Positions 1-7,590 of a DNA stretch of 64,000 nucleotides are shown here, piece after piece. The translations under genes and the position numbers were made by a program. Under the pieces are notes generated by a model. That model was not told the DNA's origin and made no database searches. It saw only the letters and a program-made list of their open reading frames with translations. Origin of the DNA: Sphingosinicella terrae (GTDB lineage Bacteria; Pseudomonadota; Alphaproteobacteria; Sphingomonadales; Sphingomonadaceae); the NCBI RefSeq assembly GCF_003347635.1, contig NZ_QDFY01000009.1, positions 62,001 to 126,000 on the forward strand, given 5' to 3'. Position 1 is the stretch's first letter, and the number at the start of each line of letters is the position of its first letter.

Positions 1-878
1 GCCGGCAGTCCGTTGGTCGCGAACGCGCTGTTGGACACGATCATCCACTCCTCGCGGCCCCAGTCGCGTGCGTAGATGTCGTCGACACCCTTGGAATCGT
101 TATATTCGACGCTGGCGACGAAATGACCGCGCCCGTCGGCGAAGTCGAAGCCGCCGATCGCGCCGAGCCGGTAGTTGAAATTGTCGCCGGCCTCGGCGAT
201 CCCCGCCTGAGCGGTCAGGCGAAGGCCCTCCATTCGGCGGTGCAGCAGGATGTTGACGACCCCCGAGACCGCGTCGGAGCCATATTGGGCGGAGGCGCCG
301 CCGGTGACGATCTCGACGCGGTTGACCATCAGGGTAGGGATGACGTTGAGGTCGGTCGTGACCGGGGCACTGGCATTGACCGAGGCGGCCGACGGCACGA
401 CCCGGGAGCCGTTGACGAGGACCAGGGTCCGTTGCGGGCCGAGGCCGCGCAGGTCGGCCATGGCCTGGCCGGGACTCGAGAAGTTGATCGCGTTGGCGCT
501 CGGCGAGCGCGTCGCCCGGAAGGCCGGGACCTGATAGAGCACCTGGGCGATCGTCGCCGCGGATTGCTGATCGACCAGCTCGCTGCCGACCACCAGGGTC
601 GGCGAGGGCGCCGAGAAGCCGTTGACGGCCGCGCGCGAGCCGGTGACGACGATGTCCGCCTGGGCGGTCGGCGCCTCGGCCTGGGCGGGAGCCGGCGCCG
701 GGCCGACATCGGCCTCGGGCAGGTTCGTCGTCTCGTCCTGCGGATCCTCTGTTGTCTGCGCCGCCGCCGGAGTCGCGACCGCGACTCCCCCGACGAAGGT
801 AGCGGCGGTCAACATCAGCGCCAGTCGCGAAGTCCGCACCCCGACCCTTGTCGCTTCAAGCTTTGGCTCAGCTTTCAT
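1..878 (-). CDS. TonB-dependent receptor, N-terminal part (runs off the left edge)
   Basis: Outer-membrane TonB-dependent receptor; substrate unknown. Translating the complement from ATG at 878 gives a signal peptide (hydrophobic stretch LALMLTAATFVGGVAVAT, then AAAQ) and a Pro/Ala/Glu-rich linker. A TonB-box-like ADIVVTGSRA follows, then plug-domain hallmarks: LRGLGPQRTLVLVNGSRVVP, VNRVEIVTGGASAQYGSDAVSGVVNI, and the first barrel strands. About 292 codons are visible; the barrel C-terminus lies outside the window. An AGAGG-like SD (complement of 886-890) precedes the ATG. The large open frames on the plus strand here are antisense shadows. Family assignment is firm. Confidence 0.93.
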   Translation of the reverse strand, partial: MKAEPKLEATRVGVRTSRLALMLTAATFVGGVAVATPAAAQTTEDPQDETTNLPEADVGPAPAPAQAEAPTAQADIVVTGSRAAVNGFSAPSPTLVVGSELVDQQSAATIAQVLYQVPAFRATRSPSANAINFSSPGQAMADLRGLGPQRTLVLVNGSRVVPSAASVNASAPVTTDLNVIPTLMVNRVEIVTGGASAQYGSDAVSGVVNILLHRRMEGLRLTAQAGIAEAGDNFNYRLGAIGGFDFADGRGHFVASVEYNDSKGVDDIYARDWGREEWMIVSNSAFATNGLP

Positions 879-1250
879 CTTTTCGACCTCTCCCCGGGCG
901 CATTTCTGCGCTCTTGTCGGCGCTCGACTGCGCCGTTCCTGCCCTCGCCGCCCTTGTCGATGCATTCGGGCGATCTGTTATTTGACTGGACTATTGAATT
1001 AACTTCCCCGCACCGCCCTGGCGGCGCGAACGACCTTGGCAATCGTTCTCCACCGGGGAAGCGACCCCTTCCATAGCAGCTTCGACACGTAGCGCCAGTC
1101 TTATTCAAGGAGAGTAGAAATACACTGCCGGAGAGGGGCGAGGATGGCGCCGGGTCCCGCGCCGTCGCCGATGGTCCTCATGGGCAAACCCCGCTAGGTT
1201 TCGCTTTCCCGAAGATGCCTGCGTCGAGCGACGCGCCCGAGGAAGCGAGC
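879..1250. other. Intergenic region between divergent receptor and PAP2 genes
   Basis: The 5' regions of the minus-strand TonB receptor and the plus-strand PAP2 gene meet here. An AT-richer patch at about 975-1008 could hold the receptor promoter, but I see no convincing -35/-10 pair, RNA or repeat. Confidence 0.4.
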
Positions 1251-1985
1251 ATGCCCCTGCGCGATCGAGTGCCCTGGCTGCGCCGGGTGGACAGTCGGAT
1301 CCTCCTGGTCTTTCTCGTGCTGGTCCCGTCGCTTCTCCTGTTCGGGAAGATCGCGTCCGAGATGATCGAGGGCGACACCCTGGCCTTCGATCGCTGGCTG
1401 CTCGTCCAGTTGCGGACGGCGGCCGATCCCGGCCTGCCGGTCGGCCCGCGCTGGCTGCACCGGGCGATGGTGGACATCACCGCCTTGGGCGGCGGCGCCG
1501 TGCTGACCCTGATCACCCTGCTCGCGGCCGGTTATCTGCTGGTGCGGCGCAAGACGGCGCTCGCCGTCTATCTGGGGCTGGCGATCGGCGCCGGCGGCCT
1601 TCTCAACAGCCTCCTCAAATACGGCTTCGTCCGCGATCGGCCCGACATCGTGCCGCATCTGGTCGAAGTAAGCTCGGCGAGCTTCCCGAGCGGCCATGCG
1701 ATGAACTCGGCAACCGTCTACCTGACGCTGGCCGCCTTGCTCGCGGGCGCCGAGCGGAACTGGCGGGTGCGGATCTTCCTGCTCTCGGCCGCCGTCCTGG
1801 TGACCATCCTGGTCGGCTTCTCTCGCGCCTATCTCGGTGTCCACTGGCCCACCGACGTCATGGCCGGCTGGAGCGTCGGCGCCGCCTGGGCGGCCTTGTG
1901 CTCGCTCGTCGCCCTGCGTCTCCAGCGGACCCGCGTCGTCGAAGGCTCGGAGACAACGGAAGAGCCGGCCGACGAGGCCGCTTGA
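1251..1985 (+). CDS. PAP2-superfamily membrane phosphatase
   Basis: Integral membrane phosphatase of the PAP2 type, expected to dephosphorylate lipid phosphates such as phosphatidate or undecaprenyl diphosphate at the periplasmic face. The three catalytic motifs are all present: KYGFVRDRP (K-x6-RP), SFPSGHAMN (PSGH) and SRAYLGVHWPTD (SR-x5-H-x3-D). About five hydrophobic segments can be seen (VFLVLVPSLLLFG, VLTLITLLAAGYLLV, LGLAIGAGGLLN, FLLSAAVLVTILVGF, WAALCSLVAL). I chose ATG 1251 because GAGGAAG lies 6-7 nt upstream; an in-frame ATG at 1215 lacks a good SD and would add 12 residues. It is monocistronic. The exact substrate cannot be told from sequence. Confidence 0.9.
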   Translation: MPLRDRVPWLRRVDSRILLVFLVLVPSLLLFGKIASEMIEGDTLAFDRWLLVQLRTAADPGLPVGPRWLHRAMVDITALGGGAVLTLITLLAAGYLLVRRKTALAVYLGLAIGAGGLLNSLLKYGFVRDRPDIVPHLVEVSSASFPSGHAMNSATVYLTLAALLAGAERNWRVRIFLLSAAVLVTILVGFSRAYLGVHWPTDVMAGWSVGAAWAALCSLVALRLQRTRVVEGSETTEEPADEAA

Positions 1986-2444
1986 GCGCGGGCTCTCCTG
2001 GGGGAAGCCCCGTCCGCGCGCCGCCAAGGAGAATGGTGCCGGGAGAGGAGGAGAATCGTCTATCTAAGCTATCGTACACACGGACGGTACGGCGTTGTCG
2101 ATCCCCAGCGGGGACGGAAGCGGCCTCGAGAGCGGTCCGATCCGCGACTTTCACGCGTTGTTCGGGTGAGGCGGGGCGCACCGGGACGTGGCAGCAAGTG
2201 GCTGGCTGTTAACAAGAATTTACAATTCCCTAACCTTCTGTTTACGATTTTCCCGGTTATACCGCCTGCGTCGGAAACGAGGGGAGTTCCTAGCGGGGAC
2301 ATAGGCTGACGGTCGAGGGAGCCGCCTCAGCCTCTGAAAAGACCACAATTTGTCGGCCGAGGCGTGCGAGCGCCGGTTGCGCGCGCTCGCATCGCGGATC
2401 GCGCGCGGCCGATCGGATCCGACCCAGGGGTGGAAGGGGATTGT
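1986..2444. other. Upstream region of the type I secretion operon
   Basis: This 459-base gap holds no supported gene. Its AT-rich core (about 2205-2265) contains the phased TTAAC/TTTAC repeats listed separately. A GTG at 2364 is in frame with the TolC-like gene but has no signal-peptide logic, so I treat it as untranslated leader. Confidence 0.45.
2209..2251 (+). promoter_or_regulatory. Phased direct repeats, candidate OmpR-type regulator site
   Basis: Four related pentamers occur in register: TTAAC (2209), TTTAC (2219), CTAAC (2230), TTTAC (2241). The spacings are 10, 11 and 11 bp, about one helical turn, as expected for tandem dimers of OmpR/PhoB-family regulators. The array lies about 200 bp upstream of the TolC-like start. 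A related pair (TTGAC/TTTAC, 10 bp apart) occurs at 25310 upstream of the response regulator gene. Binding is an inference. Confidence 0.4.
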
Positions 2445-3911
2445 GTGAGTCGCGTACGCAAGGTTGGCCAGCCCGCCAGGGCTGGAGTGAATGAGGCGTT
2501 CTTCAGGAGCTTCATGGGTTACGCGGCGGTCGTCGCGCTGAGCATCGCCGGAGGGGGGAGCCTGGCGGCGCAGGAAATGGCTCCCGCTGCGCCGGTAGCC
2601 ACGGTCGACCAGGCCGTCGATCTGGCCATCAACACGCAACCGGAAGTCCAGGCGCGCTGGGAGGCCTTCCTCGCCGCCGGTGCCGACCGACGGGCCGTCA
2701 GGGGCGGCTATCTTCCCACGGTCGACGTGAACGGCGAGTATGGCGCCGCCACCCGCGAATATGACGATCGCGGCTGGTTCGCCCGGGACTATGTCGAGCT
2801 GTCGATCACCCAGATGCTGTTCGACGGTTTCCTGGTCCGCAGCCAGCTGGAAGAGGCGGATCAGACCCGCCTGACGCGCTATTACGAGCTGCTCGACGAG
2901 GTTCAGAGCAAGGCCCTCGAAGCGATCGAGGCTTATGAGGACGTTCGCCAATATCGGGAGACCCTCGCCCTCGCCCAGCGCAATTACGAGACGCACCAGC
3001 AGGTGCACGCGCTGATCAGCGAGCGAGCCCAATCCGGCGTCAGCAACAGAGCGGACCTGGAGCAGGCCGCCGGCCGCCTCGCGCTTGCCGAGTCGAACAT
3101 GCTGACCGAGCAGGCCAACCTCCACGACGTCACCGCCCGCTTCCAGCGGATCGTCGGCCGCCAGCCGGCCGAGGCACTTCAGGACTTTCCGGTCGCCAGC
3201 GCCCGCGTGCCCGGCGATCTGGAGGCGGTGATGACCGAGGCCCTGCGGAATCATGCCAGCCTCTATGCCGCCAATGCGACCGTGGAGGCGGCGAAGGCCG
3301 CCGTCAGCGAGAGCAGGGCAGCCTATTATCCGAGGGTCTCCGTGGCCGCGCGTGGCGGAACCTACCGGAATAGCAGCAGCTTCGATGCGCAGTTCGACCC
3401 TCGCGGTCGCGGCGAGGAAGCCTTTGTCGGGCTGAACTTCAGCTACAACCTGTTCCGCGGCGGTGCCGATCAGGCGCGCACCGACGCCGCCGAGCGGCGG
3501 CTCTTCCAGAGCGAGGATCTTCTCGACAAGGCCTGCGTGGACCTTCGCCAGAGCGCCTCCATCGCCTGGAACAACGTCAACAGCCTGAGAGCACGGCTGC
3601 GCGCCCTGGAAGCGCACCGCATCGGCGCGGCCAATGTGGCGACGGCCTACGAGCAGCAATTCTATATCGGGCGCCGCACCTTGCTGGACGTCCTGGACGC
3701 CAAGAACGAGGCGTTCCAGGCCGAGCGGGCTTTTGCCCAGGCGCAGCATGAGCTGACCAAGGCCTATTACCGCACGCTGCGCGCCATGGGCATCCTGCTC
3801 GACGTCCTGGGGCAGACGCGAAGCGGCATGCCGAGCATCAGCGAGTTCGACGACGACGCCCAGCGGCCCACCTCGATCGACTGCCCCGGCGCGATCGCCT
3901 CGGCGAGCTAG
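2445..3911 (+). CDS. TolC-family outer-membrane channel of the adhesin T1SS
   Basis: Outer-membrane efflux/secretion channel (TolC/LapE-like), the exit duct for the giant adhesin encoded downstream. After an exported N-terminus (MGYAAVVALSIAGGG...AAQ), the protein has two similar alpha-helical/beta-barrel halves typical of OEP domains. Recognisable strings are TVDQAVDLAINTQPEVQA, VELSITQMLFDGFLV and, in the second half, VGLNFSYNLFRGGAD and FYIGRRTLLDVLDAKNEAF. The start is uncertain. GTG 2445 has a GGAAGGGG SD at proper spacing; ATG 2514 with AGGAG 4 nt upstream would give a shorter signal peptide. First gene of the tolC-ABC-hlyD-adhesin run, with a 53-bp gap to the next gene. Confidence 0.9.
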   Translation: MSRVRKVGQPARAGVNEAFFRSFMGYAAVVALSIAGGGSLAAQEMAPAAPVATVDQAVDLAINTQPEVQARWEAFLAAGADRRAVRGGYLPTVDVNGEYGAATREYDDRGWFARDYVELSITQMLFDGFLVRSQLEEADQTRLTRYYELLDEVQSKALEAIEAYEDVRQYRETLALAQRNYETHQQVHALISERAQSGVSNRADLEQAAGRLALAESNMLTEQANLHDVTARFQRIVGRQPAEALQDFPVASARVPGDLEAVMTEALRNHASLYAANATVEAAKAAVSESRAAYYPRVSVAARGGTYRNSSSFDAQFDPRGRGEEAFVGLNFSYNLFRGGADQARTDAAERRLFQSEDLLDKACVDLRQSASIAWNNVNSLRARLRALEAHRIGAANVATAYEQQFYIGRRTLLDVLDAKNEAFQAERAFAQAQHELTKAYYRTLRAMGILLDVLGQTRSGMPSISEFDDDAQRPTSIDCPGAIASAS

Positions 3912-3964
3912 GCTGCTGTGCGGGCGCGGCGTTGCCGTTCGCGTCAGGAAGTGAAGGTGCATCC

Positions 3965-6100
3965 ATGGGTCATCGCGGCAGAGACGATCTTGTAGAGTGT
4001 CTGCTGCTGCTTGCCGCAGAGCACGGCGTCACCAGTACTCGTGACGCGCTGACGTCCGGACTGCCCGTCGAAGGCTCCCTGACGCCCGCCTTGTTCCCGC
4101 GTGCGGCCGAGCGTGTCGGCTTCACGGCGCGACTGGCCGAGACACCGATCCGCGATCTCAACCCGGCGCTTCTGCCGGCCGTGGCGCTGCTCCAGGACGA
4201 GCATGCCTGCATCATCCATTCCGTCGATCCCGAGGCGGGGACGGCATCGATCGTCTTCCCCGAGCTCGGATCGGCCGATCGGCCGGTCCCTCTCGCCCTG
4301 GAGGAGCTCGAGGCGCGCTATCTCGGCTACGCTATCTACTGCCGCCCGGCCTACCGCCCCGACGAGCGCGTCGCGGCGGCCCCGGAGGAGGCGGAGGGGC
4401 ACTGGTTCTGGGACGTCATCAAGGGCAATCGCCGGCTCTACGCCGACGTTTTGGTCGCAGCGCTTTTCGTCAATCTCTTCGCGATGGCGATGCCGCTCTT
4501 CGTGATGAACGTCTACGACCGGGTTGTCCCGAACCAGGCGACGGACACCCTCTGGGTGCTGGCGGCAGGAATTCTGATCGTCCTGGTCGGCGACCTGGCG
4601 CTGCGACACATGCGCAGCTGGTTCGTCGATGCGGCGGCGGCGCGTGCCGACACGCGGCTTTCGGCCCATATCATGGAACGTGTGCTCGGCATGCGGCTCG
4701 AGCAGCGCCCCGCTTCGGTCGGCAGCTACGCGACGAGCGTCCAGTCGTTCGAATCGGTGCGCAGCTTCATCGGCTCGATGACCGTGCTGACCCTCATAGA
4801 CATGCCGTTCTTCCTGCTCTTCGCGCTGATCATCGGCCTCATCTCGTTCTGGATGGTGCTCCCCCTCATCGTCGGGACCGCGATCGCCATCCTCTACGCA
4901 CTCTCCGTCGCCGCACGATTGAGCGCGATCTCCGACGAGGTGAGCCGGGCCGGCGCCCATCGCAACGCCACTCTGGTCGAAGGTCTCTACGCGCTGGAGA
5001 CGCTGAAGGCCTTCGGCGCCACCAGCCGGGTGCAGAAGGTCTGGGAGCAGGCCACCGAATATCTGTCGTCGCAGGTCGCAAGGCAGCGGCTGCTGGGCAG
5101 CTCCGTGGCCAGCGTCTCCGCCCAGATCCAGCAAGCCGTGGGCTGTGTCCTGATCATCGTGGGGGTCTATCTGGTGATCAATGGCCAGATCAGCCAAGGC
5201 GGCATGATCGCCGCCTACATGCTCGCCTCCAGGGCGATGGCGCCGATCGCCCAGACGGCTTCGTTGATGACGTCCTTCTACCAGGCGCGGACGTCGCTCG
5301 CCCAGCTCGACGAGACGGTCGCGCAGCCGCAGGAACGGCCCCGCGGGAAAAGCTGGATCAGCCGGCCAGCCATCAACGGGGACATCGCCTTCCGCAACGT
5401 GGTCTTCAACTATCCGGGCGCTGAGGCGGAGGCCGTGAAAGGCGTCAGCTTCCACATTCGTGCCGGCGAGAAAGTGGGCATCATCGGGCGCGTCGGCTCG
5501 GGCAAGAGTACGCTCGGCAAGCTCCTGCTCGGCCTGTACCAGCCGGCATCGGGCATGGTCATGGTCGACGGCGTTCATATCGGCCAGATCGATCCCGACG
5601 AGCTGCGGCGCCGGATAGGCTATGTCCCGCAGGAACCGCTGCTGCTGTTCGGCACCGTTCTCGACAACATCATGCTCGGGGCCCGCCGCGAACAGGGGGA
5701 CCGGAACCTCGCGGCGGCGCTCCATGTCGCGGGGCTGACCTCCATGCTCGGCGCCAACGCGGAGGGTCTCGATATGCAGGTCGGCGAAGGCGGCAACAGG
5801 CTCTCCGGCGGCCAGCGCCAGGCCATCGCCATAGCCCGGGCCATCGCCATGGACCCGAGCATCCTCGTCCTCGACGAGCCGACCAGCGCGATGGACGGAC
5901 GGCTGGAGGGGCATGTGACCCGAGCGCTGGCCGCTTATGCGGAGGACCGGACGATGGTGCTGATCACCCACAAGCCGGCCATGCTCGATCTGGTGAACAG
6001 GCTGATCGTGATCGACGACGGCAAGATCGTCGCCGACGGACCGAAGGCGGCGGTTCTCGACAGCCTCAACAGCGGCAACATCCAGAAAGCGGCGGTATGA
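3965..6100 (+). CDS. Type I secretion ABC transporter (LapB/HlyB type)
   Basis: Inner-membrane ATPase/permease that energises export of the adhesin. Residues about 1-130 match a C39-like peptidase domain, but the usual Cys motif is absent (the region reads DDLVECLLLLAAEHG), so it is a non-proteolytic CLD as in HlyB and LapB. Residues about 160-450 carry the six-helix ABC transmembrane domain. The nucleotide-binding domain has Walker A GRVGSGKST (about 508), LSGGQ (about 613), Walker B ILVLDEPTSAMD (about 635) and H-loop ITHKP (about 668). ATG 3965 was chosen over the upstream in-frame 3932 because GAAGG sits 7 nt before it. The stop overlaps the HlyD start by 4 bp (ATGA), so the two are translationally coupled. 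Confidence 0.95.
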   Translation: MGHRGRDDLVECLLLLAAEHGVTSTRDALTSGLPVEGSLTPALFPRAAERVGFTARLAETPIRDLNPALLPAVALLQDEHACIIHSVDPEAGTASIVFPELGSADRPVPLALEELEARYLGYAIYCRPAYRPDERVAAAPEEAEGHWFWDVIKGNRRLYADVLVAALFVNLFAMAMPLFVMNVYDRVVPNQATDTLWVLAAGILIVLVGDLALRHMRSWFVDAAAARADTRLSAHIMERVLGMRLEQRPASVGSYATSVQSFESVRSFIGSMTVLTLIDMPFFLLFALIIGLISFWMVLPLIVGTAIAILYALSVAARLSAISDEVSRAGAHRNATLVEGLYALETLKAFGATSRVQKVWEQATEYLSSQVARQRLLGSSVASVSAQIQQAVGCVLIIVGVYLVINGQISQGGMIAAYMLASRAMAPIAQTASLMTSFYQARTSLAQLDETVAQPQERPRGKSWISRPAINGDIAFRNVVFNYPGAEAEAVKGVSFHIRAGEKVGIIGRVGSGKSTLGKLLLGLYQPASGMVMVDGVHIGQIDPDELRRRIGYVPQEPLLLFGTVLDNIMLGARREQGDRNLAAALHVAGLTSMLGANAEGLDMQVGEGGNRLSGGQRQAIAIARAIAMDPSILVLDEPTSAMDGRLEGHVTRALAAYAEDRTMVLITHKPAMLDLVNRLIVIDDGKIVADGPKAAVLDSLNSGNIQKAAV

Positions 6101-7542
6101 CGAGCTCGGATCCAGCCCGGCCGATGGAAAGGCGCCTGTTCGAGGGACTCGATCGCGCGGCCGGCGCCGTACGGGCCGGCAAGTGGCTCGACACCCTGTT
6201 CAAGCCGTTCTGGAGACGCCCGTCGCAGGACCTCCGCGATTGGGGCTCGAACGCAAGGCACGCGGTCGAGGGGCAGCAGGTCCTCCGCGCACGCGGGCTG
6301 CTCTACGGCATCGTCGCGCTTTTCCTGGTCCTCCTGATCTGGGCCGCCTTCGCCACGGTGGACGAAGTCACCCGGGGCGAAGCCCGGGTAATACCGTCCC
6401 AGCAACTTCAGATCGTCCAATCGGTCGACGGCGGCGTCGTCGAGCAGATCTTCGTCAGGGCTGGTCAAAGGGTCGAGGCGGGCCAGGTTCTCGTTCGCAT
6501 CGATCCGACCCGGTTCGTCGCCAACCTGCGTGAGGGCGAGGCCAGGGCCTTCGCCCTCAACGCGAAGATCGAGCGGCTGCAGGCCCTGGTCAACGGCACG
6601 GCCTACGAGCCGGAGGAGCCCGCCGGCACGCAACCAGGCCAGGGCAGCGAGGCGGCGCTGATTCTGGCGCAGGAGCGCCAATATTATTTCGAGAGCCGCC
6701 GGCAACTCGACGAACGGCTGCTCATCGCCCGGCAGCAGGTCGCCCAGCGTCGCAGCGAGCTGCGCGAGGTGGAGGCGGCGATCCGCACCGCGGATCGTGC
6801 CTACCAGATGGCACAACAGGAACTCGCCATCACCCGGCCCCTGCTGGCTTCGGGCGCCGTCTCGAGCATGGACATATTGAGGCTCGAACGGGACGTGTCG
6901 CGGGCCCAGGGCGAGCGGCAGCAGGCGGGCGCGAGGCGCGGGCAGCTCACGGCCAGCATCCAGGAAGCCGAGACCCGGATCCGCGAAACCGAGCTGACGA
7001 CCAAGAACGAATGGCGTGCCGAGCTCACCGCAGCGATGGCCGAGCTGAACAGTCTCGGCGCCAACGTCACCGGGCTCGCCGACCGCGTGAAATATTCCGA
7101 GATACGCTCACCGGTGGCCGGCCTCGTTCAGCGGGTGCTTTACAACACGGTCGGCGGCGTCGTTCAGCCGGGTCACGCCGTCGTCGAGGTGGTTCCGACG
7201 GACGGCCGGCTCGTCGTCGAGGCGAAGGTGTCGCCGCGCGACATCGCCTTCCTGCGCCCCGATCTGCCGGCCATCGTCAAGTTCACGGCTTATGATTTCA
7301 CCATCTACGGCGGGATGCAGGCGCGAGTGACGCACATCAGCCCCGACAGCATCACCGACGATCAGGGCAACACTTATTATCTGGTCCGCGCCGAGACCAC
7401 CGGCAACCAGTTCCGGGAGGGCCTGCCGGTGATACCCGGGATGACCGCACAGCTGGACATCCTGACCGGCAAGAGAACGGTCCTTTCCTACCTGCTGAAG
7501 CCGATCCTGAGAGCGCAGCAGAATGCCCTGAGCGAACGGTAG
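6097..7542 (+). CDS. HlyD/LapC-family T1SS membrane-fusion adaptor
   Basis: Periplasmic adaptor linking the ABC transporter to the TolC-like channel. A cytosolic N-terminus of about 65 residues is followed by one transmembrane helix (LLYGIVALFLVLLIWAAF, about residues 68-85). A biotinyl-lipoyl half (GEARVIPSQQLQIVQSVDGG, VRAGQRVEAGQVLVRIDPTR), a long coiled coil (about 170-330), the second lipoyl half (YSEIRSPVAGLVQRVLYNTVGG) and a beta-barrel follow. It ends with the family tail (GMTAQLDILTGKRTVLSYLLKPI). Length (481 aa) is normal. Start ATG 6097 overlaps the transporter stop. A second HlyD of the same subtype is cut off at the right end of the window. Confidence 0.95.
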   Translation: MTSSDPARPMERRLFEGLDRAAGAVRAGKWLDTLFKPFWRRPSQDLRDWGSNARHAVEGQQVLRARGLLYGIVALFLVLLIWAAFATVDEVTRGEARVIPSQQLQIVQSVDGGVVEQIFVRAGQRVEAGQVLVRIDPTRFVANLREGEARAFALNAKIERLQALVNGTAYEPEEPAGTQPGQGSEAALILAQERQYYFESRRQLDERLLIARQQVAQRRSELREVEAAIRTADRAYQMAQQELAITRPLLASGAVSSMDILRLERDVSRAQGERQQAGARRGQLTASIQEAETRIRETELTTKNEWRAELTAAMAELNSLGANVTGLADRVKYSEIRSPVAGLVQRVLYNTVGGVVQPGHAVVEVVPTDGRLVVEAKVSPRDIAFLRPDLPAIVKFTAYDFTIYGGMQARVTHISPDSITDDQGNTYYLVRAETTGNQFREGLPVIPGMTAQLDILTGKRTVLSYLLKPILRAQQNALSER

Positions 7543-7590
7543 CCGGCTGCCCGGGGGCGGCGAGTGAATGTGGATGCGTGAGGATCGAGT

